DNA of 64,000 bases from Chryseobacterium sp. GTDB taxonomy: Bacteria > Bacteroidota > Bacteroidia > Flavobacteriales > Weeksellaceae. The position numbers and the translations under genes are program-made. Under the pieces are notes generated by a model that was not told the DNA's origin, searched no databases, and was given only the letters and a program-made list of their open reading frames with translations. Of the stretch, positions 1 through 8,628 are shown piece after piece. How positions within the stretch are numbered: position 1 is the first letter of the stretch; the number at the start of each line of letters is the position of its first letter. The stretch is from assembly GCA_031286615.1 (NCBI GenBank), contig JAITUA010000015.1, positions 62,001 to 126,000 on the forward strand. Reading direction: 5' to 3'.

Positions 1-2
1 GG

Positions 3-1169
3 GGATTTTACAATGCGGGAGTGATTCTGGGATCTGCAACCCCTTCTGTCGAAAGCTACTACAGAGCCAGAAAAGATAAAATGAAATATATTTTCCTGAA
101 TGAAAGATTCGGGAATGTGAATCTGCCGGAATATGAACTGATCAATTTCAAAGAAGCATTGGATTCTAAAAAAGTTTCCGGAAATTTCTCCCTGAAACTT
201 GTTGAAGAGATTAAAAAGACGGTGGATGAAAAAAAACAGGCGATTGTACTGCACAACCGTCGTGGCTATTCCAATGTAATAGAATGTGAGAGCTGTGGTT
301 ATGTCAATTATTGCTCCAATTGTGATGTGGTGATGACCTATCACAAGGCTGCCAATGAAATGAAATGCCATTACTGCGGACAAAGAGCTTCAAAACCGAA
401 AACCTGCCCGAAATGCAATTCTGAAAAGCTGAACGAAAGAGGAGTAGGTGTAGAGCAGATTCATGAAGAAGTCTCCAAATTGTTTCCGGAAAATGAAGTA
501 GACAGAATGGATGTGGATTCTATGCGTAAGAAGTTTGCCTATGAAAAGCTGTATGAAAAGATTGAAGACGGAGAAACAGACATCATCGTAGGAACTCAGA
601 TGATTTCAAAAGGACTGGATTTTGATCATATCGAACTTGTTACTATTCCCAAAGCGGATTCCTTATTATATGTACAGGATTTCAGAGCAGAAGAAAGGGC
701 TTATCAGTTGATTACACAAGTTTCAGGAAGAGCCGGAAGGGTTTCCGGAAAAGGAAAAATCCTTATTCAGACCTTTAACCCCGATCATTCTGTATTCCAG
801 CTGATCAAGATGAACAACCCTGCGAAGATCTATAAATACATCCTTACTGAACGCCAGAAATTCCATTATCCGCCGTTTACGAAGCTGATTATGATTGAAA
901 TGAAACACAGAAAGGAAGATAAAGTAGACCGGGCTTCCCAGTTTCTGGGTTCCATTCTTAGAAAATACCTTCCGGAAGATTGTGTTTTAGGGCCTGAAAG
1001 AGCTCAGATTGCAAGGCTGAATAATCTGTATCAATTCCAGATTATGCTCAAGCTTCCCCGTGGGAAAAACTATGAGAAATTCAAAAATCTGGTTTTGATA
1101 AGTTTGAAAGAATTTGATGAAATCACTGCATATCAAAGCATTAAAAAAGACATTTTTGTTGATTTTTAA
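3..1169 (+). CDS. priA: Primosomal protein N' (PriA helicase), 3' part only
   Basis: This is the C-terminal 388 residues of PriA, the superfamily 2 helicase that restarts stalled replication forks. The reading frame is already open at base 3, so the true start lies outside the window. Visible parts in order are the helicase motif LGSATPS, a zinc-binding region with four CxxC pairs (CESC, CSNC, CHYC, CPKC), the motif GTQMISKGLDF, and the arginine-finger motif QVSGRAGR. The C-terminal domain is complete and ends in a normal stop. The zinc knuckles and helicase motifs together are diagnostic of PriA. Confidence 0.95.
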   Translation, partial: GFYNAGVILGSATPSVESYYRARKDKMKYIFLNERFGNVNLPEYELINFKEALDSKKVSGNFSLKLVEEIKKTVDEKKQAIVLHNRRGYSNVIECESCGYVNYCSNCDVVMTYHKAANEMKCHYCGQRASKPKTCPKCNSEKLNERGVGVEQIHEEVSKLFPENEVDRMDVDSMRKKFAYEKLYEKIEDGETDIIVGTQMISKGLDFDHIELVTIPKADSLLYVQDFRAEERAYQLITQVSGRAGRVSGKGKILIQTFNPDHSVFQLIKMNNPAKIYKYILTERQKFHYPPFTKLIMIEMKHRKEDKVDRASQFLGSILRKYLPEDCVLGPERAQIARLNNLYQFQIMLKLPRGKNYEKFKNLVLISLKEFDEITAYQSIKKDIFVDF

Positions 1170-1212
1170 CAATTTTTAACAAACTTTACACTCTTTTATA
1201 ACGGGTCAGTGG

Positions 1213-1242
1213 TCTGTTATATGACAATAATTTCTACTTTTG
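1213..1242 (+). promoter_or_regulatory. Possible promoter for the PBP4-type gene
   Basis: TACTTTTG at 1235-1242 fits the Bacteroidota -7 consensus TAnnTTTG. An imperfect -33 element TCTG lies 18 bases upstream. It sits in the 161-base gap before the dacB-type gene. The -33 match is weak. Confidence 0.35.
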
Positions 1243-1330
1243 GACGTTGATTAAGTGTTTGGCTCTTTAATTGAATGATTTAACCTGTCATTTTTTATAG
1301 CGTCAAAACTATAGAACAAAAAGAAGATAG

Positions 1331-2800
1331 ATGGTAAATTTCAGAAAATATATTTCAAGTGCGGCGGTGTTGGCTTCTGGTCTTTTCCTGGCTCAATCTA
1401 CCGTTTCTACCGTTCTTTATTCTCAGAATTATGACAGTCAGAAAAGCAGTTTAAACCTGCCTTCACCCGTTAGTACGATGGTGGAGAAAACTGTTTTGTC
1501 AGCAAAAGAACTTGTAGATATTAATGTGAACACAATGATGGCGGATCCTGTGCTGAAAAATGCAAGCTGGGGATTCGTAGTGTACGATCCGAAAACGAAG
1601 AAAGTAATCTCTTCGTACAATGAAAATACTCCCTTAGTACCTGCTTCTACTACAAAGCTGCTTACAACGGAAACGGCATTAAACCTAATGGGTGAAAACT
1701 ACCGTTGGATGACTCAGCTGGAGTATTCAGGAACTATAGATGAAAATGGAGTTTTGAATGGAAATCTTTATGTCATAGGAAGCGGTGATCCTTCTTTGGG
1801 AACAAACAAAGCAGGCGCATCATCTTATAGAGATATTATTTCAGATTTCGTAGGTGGGGTTTCAAGAGAGGGAATTAAAAAGGTAAATGGTGATATTATC
1901 ATTCAGACAGCGCTTTTCAAAGGCAATATTTCAGTGCTTCCGGAAAATGTTGTATGGTTGGAAAACAATAATTATTATCTGCCTGCAGGAAGTACCCGTG
2001 ATATTAACCCGGCTAACGAAAAACTGATTGTTAAAAAAGGAAGTTTCTCAACAGATAAGAAATTTTTCTATGTCTCTCCTTACAATCATCAGATGGTATA
2101 TGCTGATAAATATGAAGGAAACGGGGCTTTAACAACCAAACTTCCTGATGCTCCGGCATACCTTGCCAATTCTTTCAGAACAACTTTGGTAAAAAGCGGA
2201 ATTCCTGTTACCGGAAAAGTAAGTCCGAAAATGACAGATGCAGCACCGGAAGGAAGAAAAATGCTTTCAGCTTATAAATCCCCGACTTTAGGTGATATTA
2301 TTTATTATACCAATCAACACAGTGATAATTCATTGGCTGAAGCTCTGTTAAGAACAGTTGGTTATCAGAAAATGGGTGATTTGACTTCAGAATCAGGAAG
2401 AATTGTGGTAACAGACCACCTGAAAGATGCCGGTTTTGATATGATTGGCCTTAATTATATAGATGGAAGCGGACTTTCAAGAAGTAACAACGTAACTCCA
2501 ATTTCGCAGGTGAAGTTTCTTACTTCTTTGATGGATCAAAAATATTATAGATCTTACCTGACTTCTTTACCAATCGGAGGACAATCCGGAACTTTAAAAA
2601 GAATGTTCATTGGAGAAGGTAACGGACAGGTTTTTGCAAAAACGGGAACACTGAATAAAGTAAAAACATTAGCAGGATATCTGAAAACGAATTCCGGGAA
2701 AACATTAGTGTTTTCTTTAATGGTGAATAACTATTCCGGGTCGGTAGATATGGTGAAAAAGAGAATGGAAAAAATTCTTGAACCAGCACTGGATCTTTAA
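1331..2800 (+). CDS. dacB: D-alanyl-D-alanine carboxypeptidase/endopeptidase, PBP4 (DacB) family
   Basis: This is a 489-residue periplasmic peptidoglycan hydrolase of the S13 (PBP4) family that trims or cuts peptide cross-links. An N-terminal hydrophobic signal segment spans about residues 8-32. The three penicilloyl-serine transferase motifs are intact: SxxK at S106-K109 (STTK), SDN at 331-333 and KTG at 437-439. The long insert between the first and second motif is typical of PBP4 enzymes. The gene stands alone between priA and an M1 peptidase and is followed by a strong hairpin terminator. Confidence 0.93.
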   Translation: MVNFRKYISSAAVLASGLFLAQSTVSTVLYSQNYDSQKSSLNLPSPVSTMVEKTVLSAKELVDINVNTMMADPVLKNASWGFVVYDPKTKKVISSYNENTPLVPASTTKLLTTETALNLMGENYRWMTQLEYSGTIDENGVLNGNLYVIGSGDPSLGTNKAGASSYRDIISDFVGGVSREGIKKVNGDIIIQTALFKGNISVLPENVVWLENNNYYLPAGSTRDINPANEKLIVKKGSFSTDKKFFYVSPYNHQMVYADKYEGNGALTTKLPDAPAYLANSFRTTLVKSGIPVTGKVSPKMTDAAPEGRKMLSAYKSPTLGDIIYYTNQHSDNSLAEALLRTVGYQKMGDLTSESGRIVVTDHLKDAGFDMIGLNYIDGSGLSRSNNVTPISQVKFLTSLMDQKYYRSYLTSLPIGGQSGTLKRMFIGEGNGQVFAKTGTLNKVKTLAGYLKTNSGKTLVFSLMVNNYSGSVDMVKKRMEKILEPALDL

Positions 2801-2828
2801 AAATTTTTTATTTTATATATTATAACAG

Positions 2829-2859
2829 CCTTTTAATCATTGATTAAAAGGTTTTTTTT
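2829..2859 (+). terminator. Intrinsic terminator after dacB
   Basis: An inverted repeat of about 10 bp (arms CCTTTTAATC and GATTAAAAGG) is followed by a run of eight T. The T-tract runs directly into TATATTTG (2859-2866), a good -7 element for the next gene. Confidence 0.85.
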
Positions 2860-2866
2860 ATATTTG
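2859..2866 (+). promoter_or_regulatory. Candidate -7 promoter element for the M1 peptidase gene
   Basis: TATATTTG matches TAnnTTTG exactly and lies 17 bases before the ATG at 2884. The -33 region would fall inside the preceding terminator hairpin, where only a TTG (2840-2842, spacing 16) is seen. Confidence 0.4.
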
Positions 2867-2883
2867 ATTAAATTTTTCTAAAC

Positions 2884-4812
2884 ATGACAAAATTGTACCT
2901 TTTGGTGTTGGGATTTTTATTTTCTCAGCAGTTCTATGGCCAGAAGCATGAGCAAAACATCGATATGAAAGGGTTGATCGAAAAAGAGAAAAAATCCTTT
3001 ACGCAAAAAATGAATATTGGGAATACGAATCCCAATACTCTGAATTACGATTTACAGTATCAAAGAATGGATGTTGCACTCAATCCGGCTTCCAATAATA
3101 TTTCGGGATCGGTAACTTCTCATTTTAAGCCTACTCAGAGTATGGGAAGTATTTATTTTGACCTGACCACTTCTTTAACGGTTTCTCAGGTTAAATATCA
3201 TGGTAACAATCTTGTATTTCAACAGCTTCCTTCCAACGAAGTGAAAATTGATTTTCAAACTCCAATAGCTGCCAATACGCTGGATTCTCTGACGATTCAT
3301 TATTCAGGAATGCCTCCTAGTACCAATGGAGCCTTTACAACAGCTACCCAAGGCGGAGTTCCGATACTTTCTACTTTAAATGAACCCTATGGAGCACAGG
3401 ACTGGTTTCCGACAAAACAAAGTTTGAATGATAAAATTGAAAGATTTGATTTCAAAATTACAACGCCATCCAATTACAGTGTTGCTGCCAACGGAAAATT
3501 AATGTCCGAAACTTTTCCTACAGGATCAACGAAACTTACTTTCTGGAGAACGATGTATCCTACACCGGCTTATCTTATCGCGTTGTCAATTACCAACTTT
3601 GTCAAGCTTACTGATACCATCGGAAATCCTCCATTTCCTTTTGTCAACTATATTTATCCATCCACTAATTCAAATCAAACCAGTCTGAATAATATTCAAT
3701 GGACGAAACTGGCTATGGATACTTTTGAGACGTATTTTGGGACTTATCCTTTCCGTAATGAAAAATACGGACATATGGAATTTATGTACGGTGGTGGTAT
3801 GGAACATCAGACGATGTCTTCTATGGGAGCCTGGAATAAACAGCTTATTGCCCATGAACTTGCCCATCAGTGGTTTGGTGATAAGGTAACCTGCGGTGCT
3901 TGGAATGATATCTGGCTGAATGAAGGTTTTGCTACTTTCGGGGAACATGTTGCCAATGAAAAATTACTGATGACTAATACCGAATTTCTTAATTATCTGC
4001 AAAGTCAATCCAATTATATTACAGCAAGTACAACGGGAACGGTATATGTACCAGATAGCGGACTTTCCAGTATCGGGAGAATATTCGACAGCAGACTGAC
4101 ATATTCTAAAGGAGGCTATATCCTGAGAATGTTGAAGTGGATTTTAGGTGATGCTGTTTTTTATCAGGCACTCAAAGACTATCACGCAAGACCAAACCTG
4201 GCCTACAGTTATGTGCGTACCGCGGATTTTAATGCTTCTCTGCTTCAGTCTACCGGTAAAGATTTTACAGAATTTTTTAATGACTGGGTGTATGGGGAAG
4301 GATATCCTACGTATACTATAAAATGGATGCAGGGCGGTAATCAGGCTTTGTTTAAGGTTTCTCAGACACAAAGCAGCGCTAACGTAAGCTTTTTTGAAAT
4401 GCCTTTACCTATAAAAGTTACCGGAACTTCAGGACAAACTGCTTATCTGGTTCTTAACAATACTTCAAATAACCAAAGTTTTTTAGAATCTGTAACATTC
4501 CCTATTGCAAGTGTTCAGTTCAATTATGAGTACCAGATTCTGGAGAAAAACTCTACCGTTACTCAGGATAATACCTTAAGTGTTTCTTCTGTTGAGAAGG
4601 AAAACTTCGGACTCTATCCAAATCCTGCAAAAAATGAAATTAATCTGAAAGGTATCAGCAGAGCTGCAGATTTTACGATTCATGCTGTAGATGGAAAACT
4701 GGTTACAAAAGGAACTTACCAGCCGGGTAAAGCGATTGGAATTTCAGAATTGGTTCCAGGGACTTACTTTATTACGATTGATGAAAAAAGTATCAAATTT
4801 ATCAAACATTAA
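2884..4812 (+). CDS. M1 family metallopeptidase (aminopeptidase N-like) with T9SS type A sorting domain
   Basis: This is a 642-residue secreted zinc aminopeptidase. A signal peptide covers about residues 1-19 (ending FYGQ). The substrate-end motif GGGMEH resembles the GAMEN loop. The zinc site is H324-E-L-A-H328 with E347 in NEGFATFGE, the exact HExxH-18-E spacing of M1 enzymes. The last 75 residues form a T9SS type A tail starting FGLYPNPAKNEINLKG and ending in KFIKH. The protein should therefore cross the outer membrane by the type IX system and be released or anchored outside. It is probably a nutrient-scavenging peptidase. It is monocistronic. Confidence 0.93.
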   Translation: MTKLYLLVLGFLFSQQFYGQKHEQNIDMKGLIEKEKKSFTQKMNIGNTNPNTLNYDLQYQRMDVALNPASNNISGSVTSHFKPTQSMGSIYFDLTTSLTVSQVKYHGNNLVFQQLPSNEVKIDFQTPIAANTLDSLTIHYSGMPPSTNGAFTTATQGGVPILSTLNEPYGAQDWFPTKQSLNDKIERFDFKITTPSNYSVAANGKLMSETFPTGSTKLTFWRTMYPTPAYLIALSITNFVKLTDTIGNPPFPFVNYIYPSTNSNQTSLNNIQWTKLAMDTFETYFGTYPFRNEKYGHMEFMYGGGMEHQTMSSMGAWNKQLIAHELAHQWFGDKVTCGAWNDIWLNEGFATFGEHVANEKLLMTNTEFLNYLQSQSNYITASTTGTVYVPDSGLSSIGRIFDSRLTYSKGGYILRMLKWILGDAVFYQALKDYHARPNLAYSYVRTADFNASLLQSTGKDFTEFFNDWVYGEGYPTYTIKWMQGGNQALFKVSQTQSSANVSFFEMPLPIKVTGTSGQTAYLVLNNTSNNQSFLESVTFPIASVQFNYEYQILEKNSTVTQDNTLSVSSVEKENFGLYPNPAKNEINLKGISRAADFTIHAVDGKLVTKGTYQPGKAIGISELVPGTYFITIDEKSIKFIKH

Positions 4813-4871
4813 AATTTAAGACTGTAGAATATCAATAGGTATTTTACTTACTATTGACGATACAATAATAG

Positions 4872-4895
4872 GAAGCTTTCAGATCTGAAAGCTTC
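4872..4895 (+). terminator. Intrinsic terminator overlapping a convergent stop codon
   Basis: A perfect 24-bp palindrome (arms GAAGCTTTCAGA and TCTGAAAGCTTC) is followed on the plus strand by TTTGTTTTC. It terminates the M1 peptidase transcript, and its right half lies inside the last codons of the convergent JmjC-like gene (stop at 4879). Confidence 0.8.
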
Positions 4896-5757
4896 TTTGT
4901 TTTCTGGCTGCTTTGGCTCCTCTCTTCCGGGCTATTTTTACTTTATACCCAAACCATCTTTCTTTAAATAGTTTACGCATGAGATTGTCAAAATGTCTTG
5001 TGATAACCAGGTTTTTAAAGCCTCTCCATTTTTCAAGAGGACTTGATGGTAAAGCTCTCACAGAAATGGAATAACCTTCTGTATCATACTGGATATAATG
5101 CCACCATCCGGAAGGAATATAAAGTGTTTCACCAGGATGAATTACTGCTTCATAACCATTTAAATAGAGTAGCGCAGGATATTTTCTGTAGTCAGGGTTT
5201 TTTATTTGGGCAAGACTGTGGAAATTATAAGGAAGCTTATACATGATATCAGACTGTTCCCAGGGAAAAAGCCAGATTCTTTTGATTCCCTGAAACTGGG
5301 TAATGAAAACATGTGACATATCAATGTCAATATGATTTCTTGTCACGGAACCTTCACCTCCAAAAAACATAAAAGGCAGCCATTTTAAAATTTTACCATT
5401 CGTAACATCATTGTAGATAAGATCATTTTTCAGTTCGGGTTTTATTTTTAATAAATTAAACAAAAAAAGGCGGTGTTCAGTAGGAACGGACTGTATAAGA
5501 TCGAGATATTCTGAAAATGTGCTTTGTGTTATAGGATCACTTGCTACTCTGTCAAGGGAATCAAGTTCACTGCCGTAAATATTTACTCTATGATCTCCCG
5601 CAATTTCTTTGAAATACTCATAATTCCATTTTTTGAAGGCAGGGCTTTCGGGATGTATAAAATCTTCAATAATAATTGGAATTCTCGGCTTCATATGGTC
5701 TTTAATAAAGGTTTCCGAATTGATTGTCTTTATTTTTTGTACCGGCTGTAATCTCAT
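4879..5757 (-). CDS. Cupin-like / JmjC-type Fe(II) 2-oxoglutarate oxygenase
   Basis: This 292-residue protein belongs to the cupin_8/JmjC-like family, which usually hydroxylates protein or small-molecule substrates using iron and 2-oxoglutarate. The iron facial triad is visible as H142-x-D144 (RNHIDID) and H220 (YIPSGWWHY), with the typical PGETLYIPSGWWH turn before the second histidine. A Lys/Arg-rich tail (KARKRGAKAARKQRS) ends the protein. The substrate is unknown. It is monocistronic. Its promoter carries a 22-bp element shared with the Rrf2/TauE promoter at 13.6 kb. Confidence 0.85.
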   Translation of the reverse strand: MRLQPVQKIKTINSETFIKDHMKPRIPIIIEDFIHPESPAFKKWNYEYFKEIAGDHRVNIYGSELDSLDRVASDPITQSTFSEYLDLIQSVPTEHRLFLFNLLKIKPELKNDLIYNDVTNGKILKWLPFMFFGGEGSVTRNHIDIDMSHVFITQFQGIKRIWLFPWEQSDIMYKLPYNFHSLAQIKNPDYRKYPALLYLNGYEAVIHPGETLYIPSGWWHYIQYDTEGYSISVRALPSSPLEKWRGFKNLVITRHFDNLMRKLFKERWFGYKVKIARKRGAKAARKQRSFQI

Positions 5758-5773
5758 GCTCTCAAATTTTAAA

Positions 5774-5809
5774 CAAATATAAATATTATCCTACTAAATT
5801 TATAGACTA
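5774..5809 (-). promoter_or_regulatory. Promoter and operator-like motif upstream of the JmjC-like gene
   Basis: Read on the minus strand, TAGTCTA-N8-GTAGGAT (5809 down to 5788) is followed by AA, then six bases later by TATATTTG (5781-5774), an exact TAnnTTTG -7 element. The same bipartite motif with identical 8-base spacing stands at 13611-13632. Confidence 0.5.
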
Positions 5810-5915
5810 ATAGTGTTAAAACTGAAACCTGAATTGATTTTTTAGAATTAAACATATAAAAGGTTTTATTTTACTGCCTTTTTAGTAAATTAGCACATCT
5901 AAAAAATTACCAAAA

Positions 5916-7112
5916 ATGATCTCTGAAAAATACCTTCAGCATTTACAGAACGAACTTCAGAATATTGAGAATGACGGACTTTACAAAAGAGAAAGAATCA
6001 TCACTTCTCAGCAAAGTGCAGAAATAGAAGCTAACGGAAAAAAGCTTTTGAACTTCTGTGCGAATAATTATCTGGGATTATCCAATCATCCGGAAGTAAT
6101 GAAAGCGTCTCAGGAAATGATTCAATCTCATGGTTATGGGATGTCATCGGTACGTTTCATCTGCGGAACACAGGATATTCACAAGGATTTGGAGAAAAAA
6201 ATCGCTGACTTTTTAGGTCTTGAAGATACGATCCTTTATGCGGCAGCATTTGACGCAAACGGTGGAGTTTTTGAACCATTGTTTACAGAAGAAGATGCTA
6301 TTATTTCAGATGAACTGAATCACGCTTCTATTATTGACGGTGTTCGTCTTTGTAAAGCAGCGAGATACAGATATAAAAACAATAATATGGCGGATTTGGA
6401 AGCTCAGTTAATTGCTGCTTCTGAAAAGAACCACCGTTTCAAAATTATCGTTACTGACGGAGTATTCTCAATGGACGGTATTGTTGCAGACCTGAAAGGA
6501 GTGTGTGACCTTGCTGATAAATATGATGCTTTGGTAATGGTAGATGATTCTCACGCAACAGGTTTCATCGGGAAAACCGGCCGTGGAACTCACGAAGCTA
6601 ATGAAGTAATGGGTAGAGTAGATATCATCACTTCTACTTTAGGAAAAGCATTAGGAGGTGCTTTAGGAGGTTTTACTTCCGGTAAAAAAGAGATCATTGA
6701 TATGCTGAGACAGCGTTCAAGACCTTATTTATTTTCCAATTCTTTAGCACCTGGAATTGTAGGAGCTGCTTTGAAAGTATTGGATATGATTTCTGATAAT
6801 ACCTCTCTTCGTGATCAGGTAATGGAAAATGCAGACTACTTCAGAACGGAAATGAAAGCGAAAGGCTTTGATATTCCTGACGGAGATGCTGCCATTGTTC
6901 CGGTAATGCTTTACGATGCGCCTCTTTCTCAGAAAATGGCAGAAAAGCTTATGGATGAAGGAATTTACGTAATCGGATTCTTCTATCCTGTAGTACCGAA
7001 AGGAAAAGCGAGAATCAGAGTACAGTTATCTGCTGCTCATACCAGAGAACATTTGGATAAAGCGATTGCTGCTTTTGAAAAAGTTGGAAAAGAATTAGGA
7101 GTGATTTCTTAA
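5916..7112 (+). CDS. kbl: Glycine C-acetyltransferase (2-amino-3-ketobutyrate CoA ligase)
   Basis: This is a 398-residue PLP enzyme of the alpha-oxoamine synthase family. It interconverts 2-amino-3-oxobutyrate plus CoA with glycine plus acetyl-CoA in threonine breakdown. Visible motifs are [19 protein letters not shown] (PLP Asp and His) and the Schiff-base lysine K244 in [10 protein letters not shown]. The full length matches E. coli Kbl. 8-Amino-7-oxononanoate synthase is a relative, but the VDDSHATG and GRGTHE segments fit Kbl better. No threonine dehydrogenase gene is adjacent. Confidence 0.93.
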   Translation: MISEKYLQHLQNELQNIENDGLYKRERIITSQQSAEIEANGKKLLNFCANNYLGLSNHPEVMKASQEMIQSHGYGMSSVRFICGTQDIHKDLEKKIADFLGLEDTILYAAAFDANGGVFEPLFTEEDAIISDELNHASIIDGVRLCKAARYRYKNNNMADLEAQLIAASEKNHRFKIIVTDGVFSMDGIVADLKGVCDLADKYDALVMVDDSHATGFIGKTGRGTHEANEVMGRVDIITSTLGKALGGALGGFTSGKKEIIDMLRQRSRPYLFSNSLAPGIVGAALKVLDMISDNTSLRDQVMENADYFRTEMKAKGFDIPDGDAAIVPVMLYDAPLSQKMAEKLMDEGIYVIGFFYPVVPKGKARIRVQLSAAHTREHLDKAIAAFEKVGKELGVIS

Positions 7113-7145
7113 TTATTGAGTTGATTAAAACAATGGAAATATAAT

Positions 7146-7188
7146 GTTCGGCTCGGGCAGCTTTGCTGCCCCGAGCCGAACTATTTTT
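7146..7188 (+). terminator. GC-rich intrinsic terminator after kbl
   Basis: The 15-bp left arm (GTTCGGCTCGGGCAG) and the matching right arm (one bulged C) enclose a CTTTG loop, followed by TATTTTTTAT. It is unusually GC-rich for this AT-rich genome. Confidence 0.9.
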
Positions 7189-7236
7189 TATATAAAACTG
7201 TTTTTACTTATATTTTCCTGATCAAAAGAAATTTAT

Positions 7237-7267
7237 TTTTAACAATTATATAATAAGCTTATCTTTG
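7237..7267 (+). promoter_or_regulatory. Likely promoter of hemJ
   Basis: TTTT at 7237-7240, exactly 19 bases, then TATCTTTG at 7260-7267. The -7 element matches TAnnTTTG exactly, and the -33 element differs by one base from TTTG. Confidence 0.5.
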
Positions 7268-7284
7268 CTGTTAATTTTTTCTGA

Positions 7285-7836
7285 ATGCTTTATACAATAA
7301 TCAAAGCGCTGCACATTATTTTTATGGTAAGCTACTTTGCGGGGATTTTTTATCTCGTGAGGATTTTCGTTTACTATAAGGATACTGATGAATTTCCTGA
7401 AGAGAAAAAGAAAATTCTGAGAGAGCAGTACACTTTTATGGCAAGAAGACTGTGGAATATTATTACTGTCCCTGCAGGAGTAATCATGGCAGTATGCGGA
7501 TTGGTCATGATCTTTTTAAATCCGGGACTGATGAAAATGGGGTGGTTTCATTTAAAACTGACCTTCCTTATCGGACTAGCCATTTACCATTACTGGTGCT
7601 GGAAAAAAGTACTTCATTTGAAGGCGTTGAATGGAAATACACTGCCAACTGCCAATATCAAGCTGAGACAGGCCAATGAAATTGCCACATTCATTCTGTT
7701 TCTGGTAGTATTTACCGTTATTTTAAAATCGATGGCAATTGAATACTGGTGGCAATTAATCGCAGGATTTTTCGTTCTTGTATTTCTGATCATGATGACC
7801 GTAAAATTGGTTAATAAAAATAAAAAAAATAAATAA
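7285..7836 (+). CDS. hemJ: Protoporphyrinogen IX oxidase HemJ (CopD-like membrane protein)
   Basis: This is a 183-residue integral membrane protein with about five hydrophobic helices. HemJ oxidises protoporphyrinogen IX to protoporphyrin IX, the penultimate step of heme synthesis. The family signature histidine is at residue 10 (KALHIIF), and the conserved GWFHLKL segment holds K91. The motif LWNIITVPAGVIM and the late helix ATFILFLVVFTVI also match. The start is the only ATG that fits the N-terminal histidine. It lies 59 bases upstream of gldF. Confidence 0.85.
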   Translation: MLYTIIKALHIIFMVSYFAGIFYLVRIFVYYKDTDEFPEEKKKILREQYTFMARRLWNIITVPAGVIMAVCGLVMIFLNPGLMKMGWFHLKLTFLIGLAIYHYWCWKKVLHLKALNGNTLPTANIKLRQANEIATFILFLVVFTVILKSMAIEYWWQLIAGFFVLVFLIMMTVKLVNKNKKNK

Positions 7837-7895
7837 TTGTGGAGTAGGGCGTATGTCTGAGAACATGCATCCTTTTTACATCTTACAAAAAAACT

Positions 7896-8624
7896 ATGAT
7901 TGCAATTTTAAAGAAAGAACTTTGGAGTTACTTTGGAAACTGGAGTGCATGGGTGATCATTGCCGCTTTCAGTTTGATAGCAACTCTTTTCCTGTTCTTT
8001 TTCGACAACGATTCTAATATTTTTGAGATCGGAATGGCCTCGCTTCAGAGTTATTTCGTATTGGTTCCATGGCTGCTGATGTTTATCATTCCGGCCCTTT
8101 CTATGAAAACTTTTGCTGAAGAACAGCAAACGGGAACATTAAACTGGCTTTTTTCACAGCCGTTAAAGGTTTCTGAGCTCGTAACCGGAAAATTTCTTTC
8201 CGTATGGATTGTTGGGGTTTTATGCCTTATTCCTTCACTCATTTACCTTTATACAGTTTATGTGCTGGGAGTTCCTGCGGGAAATATTGATCTGGGAATG
8301 ACCTTTGGGAGCTACTTTGGACTGATTATTTTAATTGCGGCATTTGCTGCCGTGGGAATTTTAGCTTCTTCATTGTCACAGAATCAGATTATGGCTTATC
8401 TGTTAGGCGTTTTCATGTGCTTTATTATGTATTTCGGAATCGAGCAATTAGCAAGTTATAAACTTTTGGGAGGGGCAGATTTTATCCTTCAGAATATAGG
8501 TTTCTATCAGCATTTCTTAGGCTTTACAAGAGGGCTTATTGATTTTAAAGATGTAGCGTATTTTGTTCTTGTCATTGGTGCTTCACTAGTATTGTCCAAT
8601 CATTTTATAAACAAAAAGAAGTAG
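7896..8624 (+). CDS. gldF: Gliding-motility-associated ABC transporter permease GldF
   Basis: This is a 242-residue ABC-2 type permease with six predicted membrane segments. The N-terminus ILKKELWSYFGNW and the cytoplasmic MKTFAEEQQTGTLNWLFSQPLKVSELVTGKF are characteristic of GldF and related exporters. In Flavobacterium GldF, GldG and the ATPase GldA form a transporter needed for gliding. GldA is not in this window. gldG follows after 4 bases, so the two are co-transcribed. Confidence 0.9.
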   Translation: MIAILKKELWSYFGNWSAWVIIAAFSLIATLFLFFFDNDSNIFEIGMASLQSYFVLVPWLLMFIIPALSMKTFAEEQQTGTLNWLFSQPLKVSELVTGKFLSVWIVGVLCLIPSLIYLYTVYVLGVPAGNIDLGMTFGSYFGLIILIAAFAAVGILASSLSQNQIMAYLLGVFMCFIMYFGIEQLASYKLLGGADFILQNIGFYQHFLGFTRGLIDFKDVAYFVLVIGASLVLSNHFINKKK

Positions 8625-8628
8625 AATT

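Noticed and set aside
7452-7679. Reading frame of 75 codons inside hemJ
   Set aside because: Shadow in another frame of a well-supported membrane protein; composition not protein-like.
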